In this document: positions 35,219-47,773 of the stretch, one piece after another | How the letters are laid out: each line of letters begins with the position of its first letter | How positions within the stretch are numbered: position 1 is the first letter of the stretch | From: Echinarachnius parma | Taxonomy: Eukaryota; Echinodermata; Echinoidea; Clypeasteroida; Echinarachniidae | Assembly (NCBI GenBank): GCA_037951105.1 | Contig: JBAMJV010002060.1 | Location: 59,289-123,288 of the forward strand | Reading direction: 5' to 3' | Length of the DNA: 64,000 nucleotides | The notes under the pieces: model-generated | What the model was told of the DNA's origin: nothing | The model's input: only the letters and a program-made list of their open reading frames with translations | The model's database searches: none | Program-made: the position numbers and the translations under genes

Positions 35219-35839
35219 TTTTCAAAAATCGACAAATGGGGAGATATTGAACATTTTAGAGCAGTGGATGCGTAACCAACCCATATATAAACAATACAAA
35301 TATAACGATTTAACAAAATGTAACAACTTTTGAAAATGTTACGACTTAAATTCGTTTGTATTATGTGTCGAAATTGTGGTATACGGTGCCGAATACTAGT
35401 GGCTCAACGGTGTACTGTATACCATTTGTCAACCATTACCCGGTCTCCGTCGAACTGAACTGCATGTGTCACAAACGTTACCTTGGTGAAATAATGAAAG
35501 GCCGATCACTCAGCCTTGTGGTAGAATACGTAGCAAATGGTTTTACCTCAGTTTGTTAATGTTAGATTCCACAGGACAATCCCAGGGCCTCAATAATTTC
35601 AACATGTTATTGATGACCACATGTTGGCTCATTTAAGGGTAATCCCAAATATACTTTATTCTTCCAATATTCGGTTTGAATCATCCGCGAATTATTTTTA
35701 ACATAACAATTAATAAAATGTGTATGTTCAAGTAAATCAGTTGTAGAACGTCGAGCGTGATCAATAATTCTGACATCGCCATAAAAAGTTTACTGCCCAT
35801 GATGATGTTGTAAGGAAATGAAGGAGAATTTACTCATAC
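35219..35839. other. Sequence interrupting CUB1 of gene B
   Basis: About 620 bp between the two CUB1 pieces, related to 58982-59588 in gene C and to part of 11651-12499 in gene A. No coding content. Confidence 0.4.
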
Positions 35840-36146
35840 TATATAGAGACCATGTTTTAGTGTATTTACGATGACGTCTGTAACCACGCACAATGACATA
35901 TGGACAATACATCGCTTGGTAGATTGGTATATTTGTAGCGAACCAATCGTGTGTTTACTCCAGGGGAGAGACCATCTCCAATATCCAAAAATCGGTTGGA
36001 TTTAAATATTCTAAAGCTGAATTGTATCCTTCTGCCCACAGATGTGTTGAAGGTCCACCATGGGTCGCTATCTCCAGCCTGATAAGCGTTCCGCACGTCA
36101 GTTTCCGTCAGGGTAATGCTATCTCCATCTCCGAGGAAATGTTGTT
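35840..36146 (-). CDS. Gene B, CUB1 exon (in-frame stop before donor)
   Basis: Acceptor TTTGCAG before 36146, phase 1. It encodes EQHFLGDGDSITLTETDVRN, 'PWWTFNTSVGRRIQFSFRIF', 'FLDIGDGLSPGVNTRLVRYK' and 'LPSDVLSICHCAWLQTSS', then TAA, at 35866-35868. A donor-like A|GTATGAGTA lies beyond the stop at 35840. The N-terminal two thirds of a CUB-like domain is clear. The end of the exon is not settled, because no canonical phase-1 donor lies upstream of the stop. Read literally, transcription into this exon gives a short secreted product. Confidence 0.7.
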
Positions 36147-37270
36147 CTGCAAAAAAATGATGGGAAGATGAACATCATTATTTATAATTATTAACTCACA
36201 ATATATTCATGTAAAGTTGTTATAATGTTTTATTTAGTATTGTAGCATAATGCATATCATTGTATTTAATGGCATTTTATCACATTACTGTCTTAATGTG
36301 ACACAGGTAAAGTGTAAAGGTAAAACTCCACGAAAAATACTTGGAGCTTCCTCGCTTCTCTTCTGCCGGGTTGTTTAGCTTATGGTAAGAGAAGAATAAA
36401 ATAGGGTTCGGTTTTTTTCAAATGTCCCTTCAGTATGAAGATAATTATCATTGAAAATCATTATTTCAAAAGCGTTAGCTAACGGATTTGATAAAAAGTA
36501 CAATTGTCGTCGCTGAACACGTCCTGCGCCAGCGCGCGTGGGAAATCTTCCCGACCCACTGAACTTTGAGCCTAGCTTACGCAAATTCCATGAATTCCGT
36601 ACCGTCTGTAGCTGTATACACGGGTGCGGATATCGTGAAGATCAAACGGATGATTATTACTGCATCAAATCTACAACAGACCATTAGTATTCGGTGATAA
36701 AATATGAACTCAATATCGCTTTTTCACTAGGTAAACAGTGTTCGTTTTCTTTCAAACTTTCACAAATCTTTCAATTCTATTTTACAATGATATTGATATA
36801 GGATTGAAGTCTCAAATGTCAATTTGTGCAATATCTGACACTTTACACGGATCACTTTAATCAATGTTATAATAATTATGCCATTTTCATTTATTTAATC
36901 TATATCCAACTTTGCAAACATTCCCCTTAGTAACATCCTTTTCAATCAGATACATCTTCAAAGTATAACAGATCACTGTACACTATAACAATCAGAATTT
37001 ATTTATAATGTATAATTCATTTTGCTAGTTCATAAACACAAAATTTGCCCCCACCCCCAAAAAAAAAAATAATAAAAGAATCACAAACGAAATAAAAAAA
37101 ACGGACAACATGAAACGCTGACTCCGTTCCAGTGTAAACTATTTACTGAAACATAATTGATAACAAACATTATCTGAATTTGTTTGCAGAATGCTATTTT
37201 ATATATGTAGTTAAACGAAATCAAATGTCATGTCATAATTTGGATATTGGAAATACAAATCGGTACTCAC
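36147..37270. other. Gene B intron 1
   Basis: About 1.1 kb. 36147-36290 and 36860-37270 closely match the gene C intron at 59906-60434; the piece between (about 36300-36850) is extra in B and resembles 24180-24370 ('caatatctgacactttacac'). This looks like an insertion in B or a loss in C. Confidence 0.5.
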
Positions 37271-37355
37271 CTTGAAGTTGGCATGTTGATGTGTTGAAGA
37301 ATGTGGCCAGCCAGAGAAGAAAAAGTGGAAGGAATTTAAAATTTAACACGGCCAT
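37271..37355 (-). CDS. Gene B, start codon and signal peptide exon
   Basis: ATG at 37355 opens 28 codons, MAVLNFKFLPLFLLWLATFF then NTSTCQLQ, ending CAAG|GTGAGTA in phase 1. A strong hydrophobic core followed by a polar C-region marks a secretory signal. Same length and position as in genes A and C. Confidence 0.85.
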
Positions 37356-37990
37356 CTTCAGACTATTCACTATTAAGAATCTCACTGGACGCCTGGGTGG
37401 TTTGATAAATACAAAAATAAGTTATACAGTTAACAATACGGCGAGATACGAATACAACTAAAATGAAATCAGCAATTCAGTTTAACAGACATCTACATGG
37501 ATCGATCAGAGGATCCACCAGCTTATGACGAGTTCGGAGATCCTTTAGATACACGTCGACTTCTGCAAAAGCACGCGTCTGTACCGTGTGTACCGTGAAC
37601 ACGATTGGATCCAAAATGTCGTCGATCGCCCACACTGCTGCATTCTCCGGCAAGCAATGTTCAACTCTCTGTGCGCATAGCTCGAATCTGCGATCATCAG
37701 TGTTAACATGCTGCTTGCGGGAACCTGATGTACTTTGTACAAAGTCTATGTGGATTTCACAATCTCGAAGGGAATGGTAAACATAGCGTCCACACTGTGG
37801 TGTAACCATGGTAAGCCCGTTTAGGAGGGGTTCTTGTGAGGTTTGCAGCCCGGGTTAGTTGCGTTCTTATTGTCATTACTCATTTCTCCAGATAGGCGTA
37901 GTGAAGAAGATTATTTTCCAATTTCTCGAGGCGGGGAGGTTTCTCATAGGGGGAGGGGGTGGAATAAGGGGGAGGGGGTGGTGGCATGTA
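37356..37990 (-). promoter_or_regulatory. Conserved 5' flank of gene B (promoter / 5' UTR candidate)
   Basis: Shares 'cgattggatccaaaatgtcg', 'cattctccggcaagca' and 'tgaggtttgcagcc' with the gene C flank, and part with gene A. The minus-strand frame at 37477-37809 is open here but not kept open in the other copies, so it is not credited as coding. Confidence 0.45.
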
Positions 37991-38029
37991 CACCCCTTCT
38001 ATCCTGTTGGCTACGCCACTGTGCTCACA

Positions 38030-38315
38030 TGGATCATGCTAGGTTTATAGAATCTCCCCTTCGTAAACAAAATATTTACGTGTGAAATTTTCAGATTTTC
38101 GTTATCAATAGCCATGATCGCGTCCAAAGTCAGTGCATTGATGGTAAATTCAGTGCAAAATGTCACATCGCATTTTTGCTCATTAATCGGCCATATAACA
38201 TCCATTCAGCGTATCATTTTTTTAACCATACTCAGATGAAATATCATATCGCAAAACTATACATGATACCAACCATTCCCTGTTTGCAAGTGTCAAAAGA
38301 ATAACTAGATCATTT
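38030..38315. repeat. MITE family 2 partial copy
   Basis: 'ctccccttcgtaaacaaaat', 'tccaaagtcagtgcattga' and 'gctcattaatcggccata' match the family order. Eroded. Confidence 0.5.
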
Positions 38316-38667
38316 TAAATGCAGAGACGTAAATATGTGGGACACGGTGGGCATTTGACTGCCCCCTTCCCCTTCCCAATTAGATGATATAATTTGTTTT
38401 GTCTTTCATGACGATGCAAATAAATAACAACCGCATCAGCAATGTCAAGGAGAATAAAAAACACTACAACAACCCATACCGCAACATATCCGACAACGAC
38501 ATAAAACACTTATCTAAACCTAGTTTTTCGTCAAGATTCTCACGCTATATGCACAATTACGCGAGCGTAGCGAGCGGAGAGTGAGCGAAGCGAACACATC
38601 GAGCGCGAAGCGCGAGAGTCTCTCTCTCCTTGCACATTGGTTGTTGTTTATTTCTAATGTAAACCTA

Positions 38668-39054
38668 TTAAAGGGATCTAGTAACTTTGTTGACATGTGC
38701 AAAAAGTGATGAATGGTTGGTGCAATGTATATTGTTGTTATCTCATATGTCCACAGGATATTGTGTGAAAATTTAAAGTCAAATGGACATTGTATGGCCA
38801 AGTAATGAGGGAAAATGCAAAGTGATATTCAGTAACTCACTGCACTCACTTTGTACACGGAAGAAAAACTCGCCCGGAGTTTTTCTTATCTGAATACTTC
38901 AATCATACATATCTTTGTAACGAAAGGGAAATTTGAAAAACCGAAACCTGTCCCATGATTTTATTGTTAATACGAATACAACAAGGTATAAGGGAACTGC
39001 TAGAATTAAAATTTTATTTTTGAGGATTTGGACAATGTTACTAAGTCCCTTTAA
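38668..39054. mobile_element. MITE family 2, complete 387-bp copy
   Basis: TTAAAGGGATCTAGTAACTT at the left and 'acaatgttactaagtcccttt' plus AA at the right, with TTAA at both ends. Exactly the same length as 63169-63555 and nearly the same in sequence. Carries the hairpin AGAAAAACTC-gcccg-GAGTTTTTCT near 38863. Confidence 0.8.
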
Positions 39055-39607
39055 ATAACGACTATTCATCTACTACGGGATGGTAGATCAGCCTTTTGCG
39101 AGTGGTAGTCTTTGTTTAGATACACAATCAAGCTGCATAGTAAAACCAAGTAAAACCAAACACGCTTTCTTGCACAATACACGATTACTGGTTGTTAAAG
39201 GGTCTCCGCAACATACTAGCGTTGGCCGTGCACGTTAAACCGTAGATGCGGACGCATCCATTATATGAATAGGGTACGTCATTACAAAATATGTTGCTTT
39301 CTTTTATAATAAAGAGGTGAGATTTGATATGGATACAAAAAAGGTATTTCTATGCTTCAGTTTTACTCTGATGTATCTCATATTTGATAATTATAATAGT
39401 TATGATAGTGTTAATGTATGATACTAAATAAACCCTTTAATACATGATGGAATACGCCACGACAATATCGTGTATTAGGCCCCGAGTCAGGCAGAGGTTA
39501 CCCGCATCTAGCGATCTGATTGGTTAATGTTTTCATCTCATTAAAAAATTACTGCGTGTTAAGTTTATAAAGGCTCTATATGGGAGCCAGTTCGTCCCGC
39601 TCGCAGT
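39055..39607. other. Intergenic, no recognised feature
   Basis: Between MITE family 2 and the 2.7-kb element. No gene or RNA recognised. Confidence 0.4.
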
Positions 39608-42328
39608 CTGCCCTCCCAAGGAAAAAAGCAGTATCTGACATTTTTGTTGATTTTCACTTTTTTGCAGAAAAATACTCAATAAACAATGCTCTTTCATGTG
39701 ATACATTCAGTTTTCTGAAAAAAAATTGGGAACACCATTTTTTCCCAACCCTCAAACGCAGTATCTACAGTCAACCTCCACTTTCCCCAAGGAAAAAAGC
39801 AGTATCTACACAGCTAGTCTCGCCACAAGACAAACCAATTATTTATAAGCAGACAATATGAATAATGCGCATTTATAATAATTATATATTGTATGAACAA
39901 ATTTCACTACTTACATGAATTGCGAAGCACAAAATATTGAAGCAAATTGAACATATAAGTGCATTTTGCAATACGACCAACATTCTTATATAAAGCGCAG
40001 AGTTTGTGACAAAGGCTATTCGGCCATGTGTTTTGAACTGGGCCGGTAAATAGGTGGTGCTGTTACATCTGTACAACATGCATGGTACTTAAAATGAGCG
40101 CCAAACTTTTAAAACAAAGGCTACATTAATATACTTGGGGTCAAAGTAAAGACTATTTAGGTGACTACAGATTTAAATTCAGAAAAAGGAATTTGAATCT
40201 GTCATTGTTATGTAAATTTGAATTCCTTACCACCAAGTACCCGATTTTGCACGGTGGAGGTGGAGGGGAGCATGAGGAGGGGAGCATAAATTTGAGAACA
40301 TAATAGAAAGCTATGTACAAAGCAATGAGCATACGATGAGGGGAGCATAGATTTGGGAGCATAATAGCAAGACTGTGTACTGGACACATACCATGTATTC
40401 AAGTGCATGTAGAATCACACAAAAGACTTCTTTTGCCTTTTGTGAGTTGGTCATGCAATTAATTAGGTCAAGTGCCCACTTAAAGATCCCATTGAGAATC
40501 AATTTGAAAGATTTATCCTACAAAATAAAACAAGATTGGCTATGCGATTTTGCATGGTGGTGGAGGAGGAGAGGAGCATACATTTGAGAGCATAATAGAA
40601 AGCCATGGAGAGAGAAATGAGCATAATATGACTGGGGGAGCATAGATCTTATAGGCATTTCCCAGAAACAGTTTACCAGAAGTGACAAGTTCATGTATGA
40701 ACTTGACCACACAATAATAATAAACTAGTATGAAGTTGTATTTTAAGGATACTCAAACATACGTAAACTTTATACAATAGAAACATTTTCTCATCTAACC
40801 TTCTCTCGCTTTTCGTTATATTTTGACATATATTTGTTGACACACCTTATAGTGTTGTTTCAAATTGACATCATATTAGTAGATTCCTCATCCAATATCA
40901 TTTCTAATAATGTTTTCACGCGTTTGGATAAAGATACTTTGACTTGGAGTACATTTTGTCAAGATCTCTTGTATTGTGCATACCTAAATATTGTACAAAA
41001 AGATGATTGCACAAAATGACATTATCATATATGAAACATAGCAAATTATATACCAAACGAAAGGTACAATCACGCTTAAATGAATTATGCATACAACATT
41101 TCACTAGGTGGATAAGATTTTTCTCCAGTGGCGATTTTTTAATGGTACTTTTTTGTCTCATTTTCGTCATATTTTAGCCCATTCTTTTGACACACCCTGT
41201 ACAGTTGTTTTTAAAACAGCACAAATGGAATCCTGATACCATATCCTTTCCAAAAATGTATACTTTTATGGGTCTTGGATGTAAATTAATAACAATATTT
41301 TGACTTTAATACAATTTGTCATGATCTCTTGAAAATCCCTCAGTGTAACGCTTACTGGCCCAGTTCAAAACACATGGCCATTCAAGTATGCATGAAAGTG
41401 CGTGTACCTCTGCCACATTCACACAATGCACAGACTGACTGCGCACGGCATATGATGCTGTGCAGTGTGTTAATGGCATGTGATTTTAACGCATACATAC
41501 ATGCAATTGAGTCATGTATGTACAGTAATGCAGTCCTAATCTTCTACTAAATTAAGCTCTTCAGTGCCAGCATGGATTAGTAAGAATTGTTTTATCCATA
41601 ACACAATAAGGCATAATTCATCACCCTCCAAATTTCTATGTAGATACTGCGTTTTTCCTTGGGGAAATCAATCACGCACCGTGTTGGGAGCATGTAACAT
41701 GCATTATTCCATATTTAAAGTAACTTAAGACTTGATAAGAGAGGGCCTCTTTATCATTTCAAAGTTTTGTTTTAACTCTAACTTATACACTTTTATAACA
41801 AATGTATAAACAATCATTTTTGCGTGGTTAATGAATACAATTCATGCTTCGTATTTTCTTTCATTGCGGAAATATGGGCCAATAAGTCCCTTTTTAAAGA
41901 AAAGTGTGACTCGCCTAGAGAGGGCGCTTTTTAATTAATCAAACTTTTTTCCCTTTAAAGTATGTTAATAGTACATACAGAATATATCCGAAACATTTTC
42001 GATTGTTTTATCCATAACGTAAGGCATAATTTAACACCCTCCGAATTTCTATGTAGATACTGCTTTTTTCCTTGGGGAAATCGGTCACGAACCATGGATT
42101 TTCCCAAAGTATCTACATTTTTATGAAAATCTCAAAATTAAACGGAAAATTAAATTGTTCATGTATGAAGAAAAATAGACACCTATATAGCCTTTAATCA
42201 CACACTTAAGATATCTTCACAAGTTTATTATTTCCGAGCGGCTGTGGCAAAAACACAAAAGGGTCAATATCTCAGTTTCTAGAAAACGCTGAATCGTGTA
42301 GATACTGCCTTTTTCCTTGGGACGGCAG
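39608..42328. mobile_element. 2.7-kb DNA element with CTGCC(C/G)TCCCAAGG ends and subterminal repeats
   Basis: The left end CTGCCCTCCCAAGGAAAAAA and the right end (complement CTGCCGTCCCAAGGAAAAAG) continue into GCAGTATCT on both sides. The AAGGAAAAAAGCAGTATCTAC word recurs inside at about 39789 and inverted at about 41645 and 42057. The first 11 bases of the right-end TIR equal those of the element at 49161-50678. Bases flanking the two ends (CAGT, CGCT) do not form a clean duplication. An unrelated TIR element is nested at 40022-41379. No transposase frame. Confidence 0.68.
40022..41379. mobile_element. 1.36-kb TIR element nested in the 2.7-kb element
   Basis: GGCCATGTGTTTTGAACTGG at 40022 and its complement ending at 41379 form inverted ends. 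The right two thirds match 1-1358. AGGGGAGCATA words repeat in the left half. Non-coding. Confidence 0.72.
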
Positions 42329-42600
42329 CGCTGACCTCGTGCTCTCTCACAGCTAGCTTGCTCGCGATCGCATAGAGAATCTCTAAGCCATATAGCTAAT
42401 CTAAACCTAACTCTGCAGCTCGGCTACAGCCAGGGTAATTATATACTGTACAGTATGATGCGCCTCGGAATAGAATTTCTATATTGATGGGGCAATATAA
42501 ATGCTGGTCTATTATTGCTCTCTTTGTCTACAAATTTCTATATCTGAAGCTCTCGAGGGGGGGGGGGGGGTCACCCTCTCCCCCATATCGCTCCCAACAC
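42329..42600. other. Intergenic, no recognised feature
   Basis: Short spacer with a 13-G run near 42557. Confidence 0.4.
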
Positions 42601-42815
42601 ACTTACACACATCAAACACACAAACACACACACACACATACACAATCACAGACAAACATATAAACGAACACGCACACACATTCACAAACGTGACTTCACA
42701 GGCAGATATACACAACATATAACAAACAAACACACACACACGAATGCATATGCACACACACATATATGAACACGCACACAAACACACACACACATACACA
42801 TACGTGTCTCACACG
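42600..42815. repeat. (CA)n microsatellite
   Basis: Imperfect CACACA tract with ACACGCAC and ATACACAT interruptions. Overlapping His/Thr-rich frames (and Cys/Val-rich frames on the other strand) are artefacts. Confidence 0.9.
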
Positions 42816-42879
42816 AATATACAGCTGAAAGGTGTTCACTCGTGTACATTTCGGGAAAACATTCATATTCTGACACACC

Positions 42880-43860
42880 CGTCTTCGACATGTTTGAATC
42901 AGGAAATCAAATATCACCCACATACTAATTTTGTAATTAAGTAATGACTATGTGGTTTTATTCTGTTTCATTTAGTGTTAAAACTTAAACATTAAACAGG
43001 GTAAGTGAAACTCTACATTTAAATTTATGTCCACTTCAAGAACATAGTCTCGCTTGGTCAGTTGTTATTTGCTGCACTTGTACCTTATGATTATCTTAAT
43101 ATTAAATAATATCCATGAAACAATGGCTTAGGCGAAACTAGAACATTGTCATAATTGTGTGACCACATCATTCAAACTTAGTTTGAAAGTTATAATCTTA
43201 CAATATAAGATATTACGAGAGTACTTCATAATCATTTTCATAGTAATGAGTTTCCAAAAGAACGTTAGCAAAACACATAAATCAGTGGCATCAGGTTATA
43301 GTTTATATAAAAAATATACTAACTTCGAACATCATGATTTGCAAACATTGTGATTACATAGAACATAGTGATGATTGATGATAACATATTATACTGTACC
43401 TACTCTAAAACACACGAGTTACATGAGCACTTCGCCGGGTGAGAGTGGTATAAGGACGTAAATCAAAAGTCTATTTATCACTAAATTGAGTTATAAGACC
43501 ATCTTGTAGGTCGGAGCCTACACAACTTGTAGTGTATTAGGTATGTCGACATTTTTTACAATAATGATTTCTAATTTTAGGAATATTTATCAAAATTGGA
43601 ATAAAGGAAATGTTGGGTTTCTACAGGGCTCTCAAACTGTTAACATGATTATGTCCGAAATATTAAAACAACGTCTTAGCGTCCTTCTCGTTCTTAACCA
43701 ACGACTTTATAGCAAATGGCAACAATGACCATGCTAACATTTCTCACAAGGAAAACAACGTTTAATCTGCATTCTATATGATTTAACGTTGGGGGTATTT
43801 GTGTCAGTGGATTGAACTGAGTCCGTTTTGGGAATCCAAATGTTATTGTTCAATTAGTTT
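42880..43860. repeat. Intergenic block repeated in each array unit, copy 2
   Basis: Matches 16760-17800 over about 1 kb with small indels, e.g. 'gaccatcttgtaggtcggag'. Preceded by a CA-rich tract, as in the other two units. Confidence 0.75.
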
Positions 43861-43994
43861 ATCACCGATTTTGGGGCAAATTTGAGAATAATGTAAGTTC
43901 ACATATGCTACATGAATTACAAGTAATCATTCAACATTTCAACATGTTATGAAAAAAAATCATTATCTTTACGATCTATATATCTATCTATATA

Positions 43995-44979
43995 TACTCC
44001 GGAAAAAAAGAAACTGGACACTTGTTTAAGTTGAAATATTTCATATTAATGTACGATAAAGTGTACATGATCATATATCAAATTGAAGGAATTTAGTCAT
44101 CTACATGCAGGGTATAACTTAAAGGTGTAATCGTTCATGCATGAAATGCCATGGTCAATTAACACTAGCAAGGTCTGTTTTCAAAAATAGCAAAACAATG
44201 GAAGACCACACCATTCGACTGAAGTGATAGTAAGCGTTCCACTTAAAACAAGATGAGCGGGGCAAGTAAATTATGACATTATTCAACTTTATTGTTATGA
44301 ACAAACTCTGGAAATACAAATTTGTCAATAAAACAGGGCCAGGTTATGAGAGCACTATCATACTGGTCTGTATTACAGGCATGAAGCTTGTCTATTTCAT
44401 ATGTCCCCTGCAATTTTAACCATATTTACCTAGATAAATGTAATGTTAAAGACTGCCCAACTGTTTGACCAAGGGTGACTTCAGCTTTTGAAGATCTTTG
44501 GACTACGGTATAATTCTTGAGAAGAATTTATACCATTTTCATGCTGAAATAAGGGCACAAACTGTGGTTTTGACTAATAAACCTTTGCCATGGAATTCCC
44601 CATTTTGTTACTTCTGGATGAAAATAACACCTATAACGTTCACAATTTGTCTTCATTTATACTTTTTATTGAGATGAAGATAGAAAGGATCACATTTGTA
44701 ATGCAAAATTATGCCATCTCATGAATATAGCGTTTTACATTATGCTTATCAACATTATATGGTTGAGTGGATGTTCCATTTTTGCTATTTTTGAAAAGAG
44801 ACCTTGTGTGGTTAATTGACCGTGACAAGTCATGCATGAATGATTTCATCTGGATTTCATGCGAATATTGAAGAGGGTAATTTTATCTTTAATTTGATAT
44901 ACAATATCATATATTTTATCGTTAATAAATACGAAATATTTGGTCTCATACAAGTGTCCAGTTCCTTTTTTGCGGAGTA
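43995..44979 (+). mobile_element. TA-flanked TIR element, left arm of a giant inverted repeat
   Basis: Begins TACTCCGGAAAAAAAGAAAC and ends GTTCCTTTTTTGCGGAGTA. About 985 bp, no open frame of transposase size. The TIR sequence and TA edges suggest a Tc1/mariner-type non-autonomous element; that is inference. Confidence 0.7.
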
Positions 44980-44983
44980 TATA

Positions 44984-45942
44984 TACAAAAAAAGAAACTG
45001 GACACTTGTATATGACCAAATATTTCATATTCATTTACGATAAATATATGATATTGTATATGAAATTAAAGATAAAATTACCCTCTTCAATATTTGCATG
45101 AAATCCAGATAAAATCATTTATGCATGACTTATCACGGTAAATTAACCACAGCAAGGTCTGTTTTTCAAAAATAGCAAAAATGGAACATCCACTCAAACA
45201 TCCATGTTCATGACATGGCATAATTTTTCATTACAAATTTGACCTTTTCTATCTTCATCTCAATAAAAAGTATACATGAAGACAAATTGTGAACGTTATA
45301 GGTTTTATTTTCATCCAAAAGTAACCAAAATTGGGAATTCCATGGCAAAGGTTTATTAGTCGCAACCACAGTTTGTGTCCTTATTTCAGCATGAAAAATG
45401 GTTTACATTCTTCTCAAGAATTCTACCGTAGTCCAAAGATCTTCAAAACCTGATGTCACCCTTGGTCAAACAGTTGGGCAGTTTTTAACATGACATTTCT
45501 CTAGGTAACTGTGGTTGAAATTGTAGGGGACACATGAAACAGATAAGCTTCATGCCTCTAATATAGACCAGTATGATGATGCTCCCACAACCTGGCCCTG
45601 TTTTATTGACCAATTTGTATTTTCAGAGTTTGTTCGTAATACTAAAGTTTTATAATGTCATAATTTACTTGCCCCGCACACCTTGTTTTAAATGAAACGC
45701 TCACTATCATTTCAGTCGAATGGTGTGGTCATCCATTGATTTTGCTATTTTTGAAAACAGACCTTGCTATTGTTAATGGACCATGGCATTTCATGCACGA
45801 ACGATTACACCTTTAATGTAAACCCTGCATGTAGAGGACTAAATTCCATTTAATTTGATATATAATAATGTACACTTTATCGTACATTAATATTACATAT
45901 TTCAACTTATACAAGTGTCCAGTTTCTTTTTTTTGCGGAGTA
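44984..45942 (-). mobile_element. Second copy of the same element, inverted (right arm)
   Basis: Begins TACAAAAAAAGAAACTGGAC and ends GTTTCTTTTTTTTGCGGAGTA. The whole interior is the reverse complement of 43995-44979 with scattered differences, so the two make a near-palindrome of about 1.95 kb with only 4 bases between them. Confidence 0.72.
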
Positions 45943-46230
45943 TGCATTAATTCTAACTAATTTAGATATTACCTTATAAAAAAGAGACATCGTGCGATAC
46001 TATGAAAAAGCATTATATAACATACATGTGTAACATAAATGAGTAACAATTCATATACCCTAAAGAAACGAACAAAAATACAAAATAGAATATACAAATA
46101 CACACAAACACGCTGACATGGTGACATTATACTTGTCATACTTTTTCATTCATGTCTACATATCGATTAAAGAGATATTTTTTTCATAAACATTTAAAAC
46201 GAGTTAAAGTTGAACTTGATTTTATATTTT
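45943..46230. other. Intergenic, no recognised feature
   Basis: AT-rich. Continues the unit homology broken by the inverted repeat ('agatattaccttataaa' as at 17945). Confidence 0.4.
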
Positions 46231-46231
46231 C

Positions 46232-47037
46232 ACTCAATTATTTTATAGCTTGCATACGAGTGGAGTTAAGTGAACAGGTGGTGCGAAAAAGAGGTAAATG
46301 TATATTTCGGCTGGTTCTAGTTTGATATGAATGATAAACGAAATTAGGCTTAACGATTTGTTCAAAATACATGGAAAACGTTTGGGCAATATTTTTAAAT
46401 TTATACATAAAAATGAGCGTATCCATATTTATTTGTTCTATCAATGGAAGAATATTCATTTTAACAAATAATGGCAAGCTTGGCGTATCAAAATTTGATT
46501 TCGTTATTATTCTCATTGCCTTTTTTTGCAAGATGCTCAATTTCATTAAATGTGTTTTAAAATTATTACCCCAAATCATATTACAATATTTTAAATGGGA
46601 CTGTACTAAACTATGGAACAATAATAATAATATATTATAATGAACAAAATATCTGAATTCCAACACAATTCAAATGCTTCTTGAAATCTTTGATGATACA
46701 TTATCAATATGATATTTCCAATCTAAAAATTAATTTATAAATACTCCCATGAATTTAACTGTGTGTACACGTTCTAATTTTGTTTGTTCAATACAAATAG
46801 GAAGTTCCTCGGGAACCCTCTTGTTTCTTGTGCGAAATATAACATATTTTGTTTTTTATCATAATTCACAAATAATGTATTACTTGTATACCATTCATTA
46901 AATATCCTCATTTCACTATTTACATTTTGAGTCAAAGTTATTATATTCTTATTTGCAATAATGACGGCCGTATCATCGGTGAACAATGAGAATTGTAACA
47001 GTCTACTAGAATTTACAATATCATTAATATAAACTTC
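46232..47037 (-). mobile_element. 5'-truncated, inactivated LINE reverse transcriptase fragment
   Basis: Minus-strand frames read VYINDIVNSSRLLQFSLF then TDDTAVIIANKN (the RT catalytic box, here F-T-D-D in place of F/Y-A-D-D). After a frame break comes 'VHTVKFMGVF' and 'WKYHIDNVSSKISRS', and then the C-terminal RT region 'SLVQSHLKYCNMIWGN', 'LSILQKKAMRIITKS', 'LNSTRMQAIK'. This is the order seen in Jockey/CR1/RTE-like non-LTR elements. The N-terminal RT and the endonuclease are absent, and stops and frameshifts make it dead. Confidence 0.85.
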
Positions 47038-47225
47038 TTAACTTCATGATGTGCAACTATAATATACCGACGTTGATATGTGTGCGTGTTTAGCTACGTT
47101 TAGCTACGTGTATAATACAACTGCTGTTTTGGTTTTAACCACTTGTTCCTAACCAATATTCAGCTAAATGATGGTATTTCATGCGTTTTAGTTTTCACAT
47201 AGGAAATGGCCCATTCATAAATACA

Positions 47226-47773
47226 TTAAAGGGATGTGTTTTTGGTAGTTTTTGTAAGATAATGAAAAACTGAGTGTCAAATTTTAAAGACTATACAATT
47301 TTAATGACGAAATAAACTTCGATTGATCAAAATCGGTTCAGAAATGACTAAAATATGCCTAAACATAACCATTTTTAGTATTTTTTGGCCCCCAAAATTA
47401 TATGATAATTTTGATCCAGCCGTTTAAATAAAACAAAAAATGCTTCCTCTTTTCAAAAAAGTTACAAAAGATGTTTTTAAATAGTTGTTGATTATCTCTC
47501 TTTCTATTCACTATTTCAACGAAACATCACATGCATAATATATTTTTGTAAATGGTTGGAACCTATGAGTTTTAGAAAGCGCCATCTTGAGTTTTTAACG
47601 GCTCTTTTTGAATGATAACAGGCTTTTTACTTAGTCATTTGTAATGTTGTATTCCTTTCAAGCATAGTGGAGCTATTACTGTTAGTTTGTAATGCAGTGG
47701 TGCAGGTTTTGGTTACTTAATTTCAGTTTGACAACACTGTTCTCTCTTTACAAAAACTCAACTATCCCTTTAA
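47226..47773. mobile_element. MITE family 1, copy
   Basis: TTAAAGGGATGTGTTTTTGG to 'aaaaactcaactatccctttaa', 548 bp, TTAA at both edges, with 'tgatcaaaatcggttcagaaatg' inside. Confidence 0.75.

Noticed and set aside
37477-37809. 110-aa minus-strand frame partly similar to a frame at 14200-14601
   Set aside because: Similarity comes from the duplicated 5' flank; the frame is broken in gene C and differs around the shared part.
39580-39861. 93-aa frame starting MGASSSRSQS with a myristoylation-like start
   Set aside because: Runs over the terminal repeats of the 2.7-kb transposon ('RKKAVS' occurs twice from the repeat word); no independent support.
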